DNA of 64,000 nt from Anaeramoeba flamelloides (GCA_027625915.1 JANTQA010000019.1:191001-255000), one strand, 5' to 3'. Counted from the first letter of the stretch, positions 11,699 to 30,585 are shown. The notes: generated by a model not told the origin, from the letters alone. Numbers and translations are program-made.

Positions 11699-11770
11699 GC
11701 ATCTTTAGTTCAGGGGTAGAATGTTTCACTAGTAATGAAAAGGTCATAAGTTCGAATCTTATAAGATGCA
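11699..11770 (+). tRNA. tRNA-Thr (anticodon AGT)
   Basis: A complete cloverleaf can be folded. Acceptor stem GCATCTT pairs with AAGATGC; the D arm is GTTC-AGGGGTA-GAAT; the anticodon stem TTTCA/TGAAA carries loop CTAGTAA; the variable loop is AGGTC; the T arm is ATAAG-TTCGAAT-CTTAT; the discriminator base is A. Anticodon AGT reads threonine ACT codons, and other ACN codons if A34 becomes inosine. It is 72 nt without an intron. The internal promoter boxes are inside the D arm (about 11705-11716) and the T arm (B box GTTCGAATC at 11750-11758). CCA is not encoded, as usual in eukaryotes. Confidence 0.95.
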
Positions 11771-11778
11771 TTTTTTTT
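11771..11778 (+). terminator. RNA polymerase III terminator
   Basis: A run of eight T directly after the discriminator base of the tRNA, the standard Pol III stop signal. Confidence 0.85.
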
Positions 11779-12958
11779 CTATCAAGTTTTTATTATATTG
11801 ACAAACCTCTTTCGATCTTTATCTAAACAGTTTGATACTTCACTTCTGAAATTACTTTTGATTTTTTTTGGAATTCTTCCTTCTTCACAACTTTGAATTT
11901 CAAAAACTTTTTTACTCAAAATCGAATTGGAAACAAAAATGAAAATTTTTTTCAACCAAATTATTGTTCAAAAACTTGAAACAAAAACATTTTCAAGAGA
12001 TAATATCTCTCAACGCAACTCAGTTTTAAACTAAAAGAATAGACTACTTCTTGAACAGTCTTTTCCACATATCCAAAAAATTTTTGAACAAAAGACTTTT
12101 TTTCTAGATTTCTTTTTATTTAACTTTTTCGAATTCAAAAAACAAACAGCAAACTTGATTATAGAATTCAATTCAAACTGTTTTTCAACAGTTTTAAAAT
12201 GCTATTTGGTTAACAAAAAAGTATTTTTTACTATTTTTGAAATCGTTTTGCAAATTTATCAAAAAGAAATAATTTCTTTCTGTGAGAAATGATCATTTCT
12301 CTTTAATACTTCAAGAACATGAAACCAAAAAAACTGACACAACACAAGATCTAACAATGATCAAACAAAAAATGTTGAAATAAAAACAACTTTTTTTTTT
12401 GAAAAAAGGACGATAAAAAACTTTTATATATAGCAGCAAAATAATGTAATTGGTGTCATCAGAATCTTTTTTAATTATTTTATAAAACTATTTTGTCAAC
12501 TTTATGTAAAAACCTTCTCCAGTAAAAAAATAATATGGTATGAGGTTCAAGATTTTGAATTAAATGAATCCTACATAAGAAATATTTTTTTGTTCAAAGT
12601 CACAAAAAGTTGAAAAAAAATTTCGAGATCCAAACATCGTTTCCTTTGTTCTGATTCGAGAAATTGAATTCAAAAGGTTAGAAAAAGTTTGGAAAAAAAA
12701 AAATTTACAAATTGAAATAATTAGAAAAATAAAAAAGACTTTGTCATTTCTTAGAAACAAATAGCAACTTGAGTCAGATCTTATTTCGAAGATCAAATCT
12801 CAAGTTGTAAGTTTTAGTCAAAAATGAATTATTTTACTAAAAGCTAAACCAAAATAAAAGGAACAATTGTTGATTTAAAACGAAACAAAGTTAATTATAC
12901 TCTTCGTGAAAAAAATTTTCATTATTTTTTCTTTTAATATTTTTGCAAAAAAAATTAA
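11779..12958. other. Intergenic region upstream of the Rac gene
   Basis: No gene seen. It is somewhat less homopolymeric than the other gaps. The TATATATAG-like stretch near 12424 is not specific enough to call a promoter. Confidence 0.5.
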
Positions 12959-13769
12959 ATGTCCAAATTAGAAGTCAAGGTAAATATACTCTTTTTGAAA
13001 AACACCTCTTTCTACAAACATACAACCAAACAAATTTATCATTTAACTGTTCTATTTTTTACCCAAAAACACCATTAAAACCTAATAACAAATAAAAAAA
13101 ATTAACTACGAACAAAAAAACAAATAAAAAAACACATAAAAAAAGGTTGTAGCTGTAGGAGATGGTGCTGTTGGAAAAACGTGTGGTTTAATGAGCTTTG
13201 CCAAAAATGAGTTTCCAAAAAGATACGTACCTACTGTTTTTGACAACTTCTCAACAAATGTCACTGTTGACGACAAGCCAATTTTGTTAACACTTTGGGA
13301 TACCGCAGGCCAAGAAGACTACGATCAATTAAGGCCATTGAGTTACCCGGGCACCGACATCTTTTTGATGATGTTTTCTTCCATTTCACCAACATCGCTT
13401 GAGAATATCAAATACAAATGGCTCCCAGAAGTTCGGGAGCATTGTGCCGAGACACCATTTATGTTGGTCTGCACAAAGTTGGATCTTCGGGAAGATCAAG
13501 ACTATTGCTCACAAAACAACATCAAGCCTGTGACAACCGATCAAGGCAAAAAAATGGCCAAGGAGTTAGGCGCTGCAGCTTATGAAGAAATGTCTGCTTT
13601 AACGCAAAAGAATTTACACAACTGTTTCAATAATGCAATCAGGATTGTCATTGGCGCGAAGGATCCTAACTCGGGCGGATCAAACCAAAACTCGGGTGGA
13701 TCAGGCAACTCAACTACCAATTCTAAAACCAGCAGTGCAGATGAAAAATCCTGTTGTGTTTTATTGTAA
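12959..13769 (+). CDS. Rac-type Rho family small GTPase (two exons)
   Basis: Exon 1 is 12959-12979 (MSKLEVK), the intron 12980-13145 (GTAAATAT...AAAAAAG, 166 bp), exon 2 13146-13769, giving 214 residues. The join restores the P-loop GDGAVGKT. Switch I is YVPTVFDNF, switch [18 protein letters not shown], the base-recognition motif TKLD and the SAL motif are present, and the Rho insert region is there. The sequence tracks animal Rac closely. Rac proteins cycle between GDP and GTP at membranes and drive actin assembly. The tail is unusual: about 30 residues rich in Gly, Ser and Asn replace the usual polybasic stretch before the CaaX box. SCCVLL ends in Leu, suggesting geranylgeranylation of the second Cys; the first could be palmitoylated. 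Start choice: this ATG is the only one that supplies a short first exon in phase. Confidence 0.93.
12980..13145 (+). other. Intron of the Rac gene
   Basis: The donor is GTAAATAT; the acceptor is a purine run, AAAAAAG, with no pyrimidine tract before it. Removing it restores [19 protein letters not shown], which matches Rac N termini. Confidence 0.85.
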
Positions 13770-14846
13770 TTTTAATCATATTCTCTTTGAATGATTAAAA
13801 GCAAATAATTCAGAAATTAACAATAATTAATGAATTCAATAATTTTAATCCTTGGTTTTGGGTTCAATAGTAACACTTCAACTCTATGAAAATATTTTCT
13901 TTTTTTTTTTTTTTGGTAATTTATTAAAGCTTATTTTTCATCATTGGTGACAAAGAATCAAAAGAAATTAATAATTTGAAACAGTTAATCCAGAAAGAGT
14001 CTGCTTTTCTTATCATATATTTAAAGCCTCAATATTTAACAAATGTTTCAAATTATTGAAATGAGTTGATAATTTGTTGCCATTCAAAACCTAAAATACA
14101 ACCCTAATTTATGATAAAATCTTAATTTAATAAGATTTTATTTTGTTTCAAATTATTATATTATGATTGAAATATTTCTTTTTATATATATATATATCTA
14201 TACTGAACGATAAAAGATGAATTAAAATAATAAAAAATCGTATAAATTAATTTTTTTCGTTCAATTTTCTTTTTTCTTCTTTCGATTAGTATTTTATTTA
14301 TGAATGGAGACACCATATGATAAATAGTCTTGAACTTAAATAGCTATAATTCGTGTTGGTTTAATTAATAACGATCTGGAATTTAAATGAATTTTTTTGT
14401 ATTTAGGCTCTAGTCATTTATCTTGGAAAGGCACCATACTCAAGGAGTGACTAAAACCTAAAAAAGGATATTGTTAATTAAGGCCCTTCTTTTGATTGGA
14501 AAAATTCAAATAACAAAAAAAAAAGATTGAGAGGATCTATTTTGGCAAAAATCCAAATAAAACAAAAAAAGTTTAAAGAAATTTCATTTTGAAAAAATTC
14601 AATTTAAAAAAAAAAAAGTTTAAAAGAAGTCTTAAGGACTATCTGAATTTTATGCTCTGTGAGCGTTGAAATTAATTACTATAGACAGAAAAAAAAGCTT
14701 TAAAAGACCATCGATTGAGGAAAAGTCAAAATATTGCAATTTTTGGGATTTTTTAGATTATATTTGAAAATCATTTTTTGACCAAAAACTTTTTGAATTT
14801 CCCAAACAAAATAAGGCAAAACTAAAAAGCCATTTTTTTGAGATTC
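13770..14846. other. Gene-free DNA downstream of Rac
   Basis: It contains a T run at 13900-13914 and a short (TA)n at about 14184-14199. No gene seen. Confidence 0.6.
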
Positions 14847-14940
14847 GGAAAATGTCACTCCACTTTCTTTTCAAGTATATTTATACTCTATCACCACACT
14901 CTAACATACTTGAAAAGAAAGTGGAGCGACATTTTCCTAA
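14847..14940. repeat. Near-perfect short palindrome
   Basis: Arms of about 30 bp containing TCCACTTTCTTTTCAAGTAT and its complement, one mismatch, around a loop of about 27 bp. It could be a small foldback element or a structured RNA. No second copy was found in the window. Confidence 0.8.
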
Positions 14941-15948
14941 TGAATTTTTTTTCTTCAAAATTTGTTGAGAATAATTTGGATTTGATGAAGGAAAATTGTT
15001 TTTTGCCCAACTCAAAATTTTACACAAAAAACTTAAATTTTTCAAGTTAGCATCATCCCTCAGTTCATGTTTCTTTTAAGTCTATAAATATGTTACTCAG
15101 TGGAGAAATAGTATTCGCTAACCATAAAATTCGAATAATCCTTAATTGTCAAAAAATTCAACAAATAAAAATAAAGATTAAAAGAATTATCAATTCTGAA
15201 ATTTAATCAAAATTTTAGTAAAAAAAAATTACTTGTTTCTTTTCTTTTAAATTTCCAAAAGCCTGAATTCCTTCAATTTAAAACAAATTGTTTTATAAAA
15301 GTACACAATCAATTTAATTTGATTTAATACAATTTGTGTTTATTTTGTAACCCTGTATATTTGACAAATTAGGATTTTGTAACATTCTTTAGAAAAAAAT
15401 AATTGTTTCAAAAAATGTAAAAAAGAAAAAGAAAAATCTTTGAAATCTCAAAAAAACCAAAGAGGGCACTTTTAAACCAACCCAATTCTATAAAAAAAAA
15501 TATAATTCATAATATTACAAATTCAAAATTGAGTCTTGCTCAATGTTTCTTTTTTTTTTTTTTTTTCGAAAGGTGGCCTATTGTTTTTAAAATATCACGT
15601 GTAGACGTGTTTAATCTGCATTCCAAAATAATATGTCTGTTTCCTTTTCGTAAAGACCTATACCATAAATCTTCAAAGAAACCAACAAAAAATATATCTA
15701 AATCCGGTTATTGCTTTTCTATTATTTTGCAATGAAAAAAAAACCATAAAAATATAGGATCAAAGTTGAAAATTTTTTCTAAAAAAATAGATTTAATTTT
15801 AGACTTAATTTTGGAATCAAAAAAAATTAAAAATTTCTAAAAACCTTTGATGTCATGATAAATTTTCAACAAATTGTAGTTCTAATTTAAAATTTACTTG
15901 AAAAATCAAGGAAATCTGTTTCAAAATCGCTTATAATTTATTAATACT
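14941..15948. other. Gene-free AT-rich DNA
   Basis: Homopolymer runs (poly-T at 15549-15566) and short open frames without support. Confidence 0.6.
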
Positions 15949-16530
15949 AAACTAAATTCCAAAAATAGGGGCCCAAATTTCGAGATCTCGTTCTAGAATC
16001 ATTGGATTTCAATATGATGTTGGGCAGTTGATTAATGATGTAATTTAAATAAAATTTTCTACTTCATAATTTACTAACCAAACTTTTGACTATAAAATTG
16101 GAAGAAAATAAAAAAAATTTTCAAACAATCAGATGACAATTTGATTTTTTTTTTGTTTGTTAGTTTCTTCAATCGATTAGTTTCAGATGCCAATTTTTCT
16201 TCACTGATTTACATTTAATATTTTTTACATGATGAAAAATTTCAATTTAATTCTCAATCAAATTACTCTTACAACCGAAAAAAAATTCGATAATATCCAG
16301 ATGTTGTAAAATTTTGGATGATTTTTTTAGCCAAATTTTTGTACAAAAAATGAAATAGATTTTGTTCAACGTATAAAAATTTTTAAAGAAGACACCTTGT
16401 TAGTATTTAATCTTCTGATGATTATCCATCAACTTCTAGTTTATTGATGATTATTTACAGGGTTCCTCATATAATTAGTTTTCCTGAGTATCATTTGAAA
16501 AACTGGGCCCTTATTTTTCGAAAGTAGTTT
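15949..16530 (+). repeat. MITE family 2, copy 1
   Basis: A 582-bp element with long terminal inverted repeats, left AAACTAAATTCCAAAAATAG followed by GGGCCC, right complement GGGCCCTTATTTTTCGAAAG. It is nearly identical to the reverse complement of 37754-38333. No transposase frame. The termini resemble those of MITE family 1 (ATTTCCNAAAAA then GGGGC), so the two families may share a mobilising enzyme. Confidence 0.88.
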
Positions 16531-17744
16531 ATTTATAAGCGAATTAATTTTAACAATAAAACTAGAAGAAAAAAAAGCATTACTTTTATTTCCAAATATG
16601 GGTTTTCGGTTCAAGAAGTTTATTTTTTTGATTGCAGCAGTTTTTGGGTTTTTTTTTCTCAGAGATCTATTGCCCTTTATATACATTTTTTTATTTTTAA
16701 TTTGGATTCAAAGGTGTAAAAATTACTAAAAAAAATTTTTTTTACAAATTTCAGAAAATTTGTTTTTAATTATAATTACTCATAAATTAATATGAAAGCT
16801 TTTTATTTTCTATATCTTTTTTTTTTTTTTGATTAGCTCAAAGGCAATTTAGCACTAATTAAGAGTATTGTGACATTTTCAGGTGTAACATGATTATTTT
16901 TTCATAACTAGAAATTGGAAGTCTATTAGATAATGGTGTTTTCTACATAGTAAATTCAATTTCTATCATATCATAAAAAATTTCAATTTCTCTAGGTTCT
17001 ATTGAGAATTTGTTTTTTTTTTGTAAAACCTAGAGTAAAATTAAATTTCAAAAGTATTGAAATCACAGAAACCATGGAAACCACAAAAAATTTTATTAAT
17101 CATTGTTTTTAATTTTTTTAAACATGATTTTTTTTCAATTTTGGAAATTAAAGATTCAGATTAGAGTATTTTTTCGTTTTTCTTTGTTTTTCAATTACCA
17201 AAACCAAAAAAAAAAAAAAAAAGATGAGTAACCAAAAAATAGATAATTTTTTTTTATTCTTCTTCTATTATATATTATACTGTTTAGGATAAACTTCCAA
17301 AACCATTATATATGGTTTTTTATACAGGATAAAATTGTATAATAGGAAAACAATTATTATGTCTTATAAAATTTCATATTAGTGTTGGGGGAGGCTGTAA
17401 TATCTTCAAAGTGTAGAAATTGGTAATTATCTATTGCTATTTTAACAAAAAATATTTTTTAATCTTGGTGTTCAATTTTGATAAAATTTCTCTGAGAGAA
17501 GGGGACAATTATAACTGATCTTTTATTGTTTAAAAAAATGTTTGTATGGTTAATCTAGCATCCATTTTTTAGGAAAATTATCAATACCTTGATTTATTAA
17601 AAATAAGTATTTATAAGTTTTTTTATTTTTTCGGAATATTTTGCTGAACTTTTCTTGAAATGTACATAATATGAAATGACCCAAAAATAGAAATATTTCT
17701 CAGAATTTGCTATAAATAAATTTCAAATAAAACAACAAAAGGGG
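16531..17744. other. Gene-free AT-rich DNA
   Basis: No gene. A single decayed unit of the 9-bp minisatellite motif occurs near 17060. Poly-A at 17208-17222. Confidence 0.6.
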
Positions 17745-18125
17745 ATACATCCAATATAAACTCCATTCCACCCTTAGGGGTCTCGTTAAAATGAAAAATT
17801 CACTTTATTTTTTAATAACCAATTAAACTTTGTTTGTATAGAAATATGAGAAATAATAAACTTTATATTAGAGTCAATAATCATAAAAGAAATTCCTGAA
17901 CAAACCAAAAATTTCAAAATAAAAAAATGTTAAAAAAATATTTTGGGCACTTTTCAGGGAAACGTATTGTGCAAAATTCGCAATTTCTTTAGGAAAATTA
18001 AAATTGCTGACAATAAGATTTTTTTACAGATAAATGTATGAATTTTAAAAGAACATACAAAGACTCATTTTTCTTGATGTTTATTTGAGGTTTCAAATAT
18101 TTTTTTTTATAAATTCAATTTTTCA
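17745..18125 (+). repeat. Dispersed repeat C, copy 1
   Basis: It aligns in the same orientation with 18430-18800 and 37190-37580. Landmarks are AATGAAAAATTCACTTTATT, a block AGAAATATGAGAAATAAT, GCAAAATTCGCAATTTCTTT and a final purine-rich tract. No coding frame. Confidence 0.75.
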
Positions 18126-18429
18126 AAAAAGAAAAAGAAGAAGAAGAAAAAAGCAAAAAGCAAACAAAAAAAAAATAATAACAAAATGAGAAAAAATGAT
18201 TTTGATCTAAAAATTAAAAGTTTATTTTTGAAAAGAATAAGGAATTAAACTCATAGAATATGTTCTATTTCTTGAATAAACCTTTCAATTTGATTGGAAA
18301 AGAGTTTATATATATATATAGGCTCTCTTTTTTGGAAATAAATCACATTAAACTATTATAATTTTCTTATTAAACTCTAAAAAACATTATCTAACAATCA
18401 CATAAAATCTTAAGAATCAAATATTAATA

Positions 18430-18800
18430 TAAACTCCCTTTTACTCAAAGAAGCCCAGCCAAAAATGAAAAAGTCACTTTATTTTTAAGAATCAACCAAA
18501 CTTAGATTGATTAGAAATACGAGAAATAATTGACTTCATATTAAAGTCGATAATTATAAAATAAAAACCTGAACAAACATAAATTTATAAAAAAAAAAAT
18601 GTTAATAAAATTTTTTCGGCCCTCTTCGTTGGAATGTCTTGTTCAAAATTCGCAATTTCTTTAGGAAATTAAAATTGTTGACAATAATATTTTTTACTTG
18701 TAAATGTATGGATTTGAAAAGAACATGCAAAGTATAAATTTTCTTAATGTTAATTTTGAGTTTCAAACATTTTTTTTTTTTCAAAGTTTACTTTTTAACA
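18430..18800 (+). repeat. Dispersed repeat C, copy 2
   Basis: Only about 300 bp from copy 1 and in the same orientation. It shares TTCAAAATTCGCAATTTCTT and the surrounding blocks. The pair is either a local tandem duplication or two insertions. Confidence 0.75.
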
Positions 18801-18806
18801 AAAAAA

Positions 18807-18837
<31 letters not shown>

Positions 18838-19272
18838 TAAAACCAAAACTTAAAAAAAAGTGAATCACAATTTTTGAAAAGAGACTTATAGATTTTTTAA
18901 TACAAAACTTTCATTAAAAAAAGTTTAACAAGAAGATTTTTTGTGAATAATGATATTGTTTTTTTTCAAATTTTTTTAAATAGTTGAAATTTTCAAAGTG
19001 TTTTTTGTATTTTTGAAAATAATTTTTTTTTACCACATAATCTTGTGCAAAAAAAAAGTATCATTTAAAAAAAAAAAAATAAAGAAATAAAAAAGAAAAA
19101 AAGAAAGAAAAAACAAACCAAGAAAACAAGAAGGGGGTAGTTTTATTTGACTTCAAATAAAATACATCACAATTTATGATGAATAAAATTCTTGTTATGA
19201 AATTTATAATAAATAATAAAAACAGAAATATTAAAGAATTAAACAAAAAAAGAAATCACATCAAACCTTTCC
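18801..19272. other. A-rich 3' flank of the ABC transporter gene
   Basis: Poly-A runs at about 18802-18840. Sequence at 18870-18950 resembles 56700-56770 and may belong to repeat C. No gene seen. Confidence 0.5.
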
Positions 19273-25896
<6,624 letters not shown>

Positions 25897-26409
25897 AATG
25901 AAAATAAGTCAAGGAAAAAAATGTAAAAAATGACTATTGTAAGCATAATTGGTTTGAAAAAAAAAACTAAAATGACAATCAAACTATATTCATAAAAACC
26001 TTTTTCGTTTGGTTTTTGTTTTATCCTTTTTATTTTTCCATTTTAAAAAAAGAAAATAATTAAGCAACAAGTACCTTTTTTCCACAAGGGTTTTGGTTTT
26101 AGTTTTCCCAATTAAAATGTCCAATTTCGAAAATATATGTATTGAAATCAAAATTATTTATCTTTTAGATAGACCTTTTTCCTCTTTATTTGGTTACGTT
26201 TATCAGTTCTGACAATCTTAACAATCCTCTATACTTTACATGAACCCAATAAGATTCTTCATTGTGTGGTGATGTTTTAAACCAGAATAATTTCTCTTTC
26301 TTTTTAAAATCTTTCTTCAATCAATCAAAAAGTTCTAAAAGCAGAAATTGTGACTCTTATTTTTTACGAACTTTTTTTTTCTGGAGAGAATTTGAACTAA
26401 AGCAATTTT
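25897..26409. other. 5' flank of the ABC transporter gene
   Basis: No coding signal and no promoter element I would trust. Confidence 0.5.
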
Positions 26410-27130
26410 TTGTGGAAATTATCAAACGAAAACTCTTGGTGAACAACATGAAAATTGAGAAAACATATTTTGGTAGGAAAAGGTGGAAGCATGATTTAAG
26501 GAAGTAAGTACATTTGAGTATTTTGAAAAATTTTAATTGTGAGAACTTTATGGAAAAATTTTTTTTTGAGTAACACAAGATCTTGAAACTTTGAAACCAA
26601 AACGCCATCCGCGACTCGATTTGTAAAAGAAAGAACCCAAAGTAATTCGGAGTTGAATCTTTCATTTTTCAATTTTTTGAACATTTTTTTTGATTATATT
26701 TTTGGTTATATTAAATAAGGTTTTGGATCTAGAAATGTGTTATACCAATGAAGGAGTAAAATTATTCAAAAGGACACCAAGAAAATATACCCGAAAGGGT
26801 GTGTATATTTGAAACAAATCTTTTCTTTTAGAAGAACAAACACGAAAGATCACCTTTCCAAATTAATTTGTTGAAATCAAAAATTAAAAAAAAAAAAATA
26901 AATAGATAAAACCCTATTTTCGAAGATTGGTTTTCTTTTTCTTCTTCTTAATTTGTAAGGAACCCATACAATTTATAACCTTGAATTTCTCACCCCATTA
27001 CTATTTATTATTATTTTACAAAATATTTTTTTTCAATTTTGTTAACAAAATTCAATTTTCAAAGATTTTTATAAAACAAAACCAAAATAAAGAATACTAC
27101 TTCAAAAATTAAAATAAAGGTATTGAATTC
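26410..27130 (+). repeat. Dispersed repeat E, copy 1
   Basis: Its left part aligns with 42480-42870 (shared GAATCTTTCATTTTT followed by TTTTTTTTGATTA) and its right part with 44140-44490 (shared GGGTGTGTAT block and AATAAAGAATAC block), in the same orientation. Diverged, no coding frame. Confidence 0.5.
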
Positions 27131-29939
27131 TCGGAATCAAAAAACAGTTACAAGAGATTCAACCCAAAATAAAAGAAAAATTAAGAAAAAATTTCAATCT
27201 GATTTAGAATTTTGAATTCTCAATTTAAATTGAAAATAAATAATTATAAAATCAAACTAATAAATCCAATAATAATTTGTTTCTGAAGGTGAAATTAAAA
27301 AAATATCCTATTTTCTGAACCTAAACTAGAATTATATGAATTAAATGAAAATGGTATTTTTAAATTCATTTTGGAAATTCTTGAGAAATAAAAAGTAAAA
27401 TGTTTTATCAAATATTTTACAAACAAAAGGTTTTTCCATGAAGAATTAAAAACAAAAACAAATAAAAAAAGAAGTATTAGTATGAAACTTTACAGAGAAG
27501 ATCAAGAAAAAAATGATTTATATTTATTTTTTTTTGATCAATCTTTTCATTTTTTGGATTGCCTTTTTTAGTTGGTCTGAAAATATATTATACTATTAAG
27601 ATATTCTACTTCCGTATTTATTAAAATATCAATATATTTGGTTAAAGAAATGATTTGAAGGATTCAGTTTCAGATAAACTAAGGTACTTAAAATTAGTAA
27701 AATGTACTTACCCCCTTAATTCAAACAAATTGAAAAAATTATTTGGAATGTATAAAGGAACAAAACAATCAAAAAGAGTTTTTGTCTGAATTGCAACAAA
27801 TATCAAATAGATGATCAATAAAATTATTTATTTATTATCTATTTAAGGAGGAGTCAACCAAATGAATTCGGAGTGTACACAAAAAACGTCAACAGCAAAT
27901 TTTAGTTAATGCTGGTGGGATCTTTTATCAATAGATTAAAATCATTCATTTTTGAAAAAAAGCCACTTATTATTTTTGAGTTTTTTGATTTTATTTTTGT
28001 TCAACTTTAAATACTCACATTTACCAAGACCTTAAAAATAAAAGTAAAAAGATATAAACCCAAGAACATATAACGTTTTATTATTATTGGGTAGTTATTG
28101 GTTTGTTATTAATTCTGTGTCAAATTATTAAATTTCACTGTAACTCAAATCTATTCTCATTTATAGTGTTATTATTCGTGGTAATTGAAATTAAATAAAA
28201 CAAAAGTTATCGAGAAACAAATCAATTTTTTGTCCAAAAAAATCTTTTTATATTTTAATAAAAGATTTTAAAAAGTTTATAAAACTAGAATAATTGTCAA
28301 TTATATTGTATATTTAGATTCCAGTTGGGGTTTTTATCCTTAAGTAGATATATATACTGATAAATTCAAATCAATATCTGAAAATTTACACCACATTTTG
28401 CATTTGGTAATATTTTTTTACACAAGCTTTGAAGAAAGTATTTTATTCTTTTAAATGTTAAAAAACTTTGATAAATTGGTTGTGCCACAAAATATACTTT
28501 CTCTTGAGTTGTTTTAAAAGTTGAGATGATGAAATTGTTAAATGGGAAATTGAACTAAAAATTTGCTTAAATATATTTAAATTTAGTAGTATATTATAAA
28601 TGCATTTTTTTTTATTTTTTTCGAGACTCAGTAGTATTTTTGAAAAGATAATTCTATCTTGAAAAACGGAGGGAAATAATACAAAAGGGATCTTTGTGGA
28701 ACTAGTATTTATTATTATTTTTTTGACCAATTTCCAAATAATGATTCCTTTTCAAGAAATATATAATATTGGAAATAAACAGTGGTTTTCAAATCTAAGT
28801 AATGTACAAAAAATTTCCTCAATCACTATAAAATTTAGGTAAAAAAAATTTAATAGATAATAGGATCTGAAAAAACTTAATAATTTAAAAAGAACATTAA
28901 TCAAATTAAAATATATTAAAATAAAGTAATGTGCTCATTATTAATTCGATTTTCTGTAACAAGATAAAAAAAAATTAGATTTAAATTTTTGAGTTTGCAA
29001 AGATATTTTTAGGAATAATTAAATTTGTAAAAATTCTTTTTATTTGTGAAAAAATCACAAATTAATAATATTTGAATCAACTTCTGATAATCTTATTTTC
29101 TCACTAAAAAATAATTTTCACCAAATTTCCCTACTTTAATTCTAGATAAATCCACTGTGCTGAAATCTCTGAAAAGTATAAATATAAATTGAAAAAAAGA
29201 AAAGAATACCCAAAATTATCGTATTTCATTATGGAGTTATCCCCTTAAATAATAAATTATTAGTTTTTTAAATTTGAATTTGGAAAAAATTGTCAGAACC
29301 CCGATAATTTTTACAAATAGTACAGGAAAAATAAATTGATTAAAAAAATTTTTACATACTTTTTGATTTTTCTTTTATAAACTAATAGAATTTTCAAATT
29401 AAATAGATTACTATTTATGATCACTATTTATTTTTTTGGTACGTTTTTATTAATCATTTATTGTACAAACAAATAAACCAAAATGAATCCAATATTGAAG
29501 AATTCAAAAATGATAATGTGTTGAATTTATATCTCTTTTAAATTTCCAATCCGAGTACTAAAATCAAATTAATAGCTGCCAAACATAAAACCCTAGAATT
29601 TAAAAAATCCAGTAAGAATTTTTTTTACTCTTATTTTCAATTGACTAAAAAATGAAATTCTGATTTTTTTTGATTTGGTAGAAGAACTTTAAACGATAAT
29701 TAAACTTTTTCTATGAGTAGAACTTTGTATTATTTGAATCGGGGATACTATGTTTTGAATCTCTCTGACAATCCATATCAAAGGGAATTTTGATAATGAA
29801 TAAAGAGAATCAGCTCGAAATTGAAACCCATTTTAATCACCAACATCAATAAATAGTTCAAACACGATAAAAAACGTTACCAAATGTTGTATCATGTGGC
29901 AAATTTGGAAATAATATTAAAGTGGATTTTCCCCACGAA
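27131..29939. other. Gene-free AT-rich DNA
   Basis: 2.8 kb without a recognisable gene, tRNA or repeat. CAGAGAAGAT at about 27494 recalls U6 snRNA but nothing around it fits. Confidence 0.55.
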
Positions 29940-30503
29940 TTTAAGGTTTACAATCCCTGAAATATTAAAAAAAGATTTTCTTGTGTCGGGTTTAGTGGCT
30001 TGTTAATTTGGTTCCTAGCTGATCGATCTTGTGCTTGGTGTCGATTTTAATAGTGGTTCAAAATGGCGATTATTGACGATTAATTTTTTTTTTTCCGAAA
30101 TCCGATTTGAAGAGTGTAAGATTAATTGTCTGGACTGTAAGTTATAAAAAAAAAATGTGATTTGTATGTTGTTGATTGAAATTTTTCATTAGGTTTAGTT
30201 TTATTCGGTGCTTTTAAAAAACAATTTTTTTTCATTGAGTGAATTGACAAAATAAGTAAATAGAAATTCTTTTCTCCAACCCAAAAATCAAAATTTATTC
30301 TTAAACACCTTCCAATTAATTGAATTCAGACTTTTCAATTCGGATTTCGGAAAGAAAAAAATTAATCGTCAATAATCGCCATTTTGAACCACTATTAAAA
30401 TCGACACCAAGCACAAGATCGATCAGCTAGGAACCAAATTAACAAGCCACTAAACCCGACACAAGAAAATCTTTTTTCAAATTTCAGGGATTGTGAACCT
30501 TAA
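29940..30503. repeat. Foldback element with about 175-bp terminal inverted repeats and TTAA ends
   Basis: The left arm (29940-30120) and right arm (30325-30503) are nearly perfect complements, beginning TTAAGGTTTACAATCCCTGA and containing GATCGATCTTGTGCTTGGTG. The central 200 bp are not coding. Each end carries TTAA (29941-29944, 30499-30502). TTAA is the piggyBac target site, but one locus cannot separate target duplication from element end. A diverged relative lies at 6719. Confidence 0.88.
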
Positions 30504-30585
30504 AGTATGATACTGAAATTTTATTTCCTTTGTGTAGTGATAACAAAAATAAATTAATTAGTCTACTGTTATTAGAATTAAAAAT

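Noticed and set aside
27490-27505. ACAGAGAAGAT resembling U6 snRNA
   Set aside because: The rest of the U6 core and the 3' T-run arrangement are missing.
28458-28730. 90-codon minus-strand frame
   Set aside because: No recognisable domain, AT-rich chance composition, no conservation within the window.
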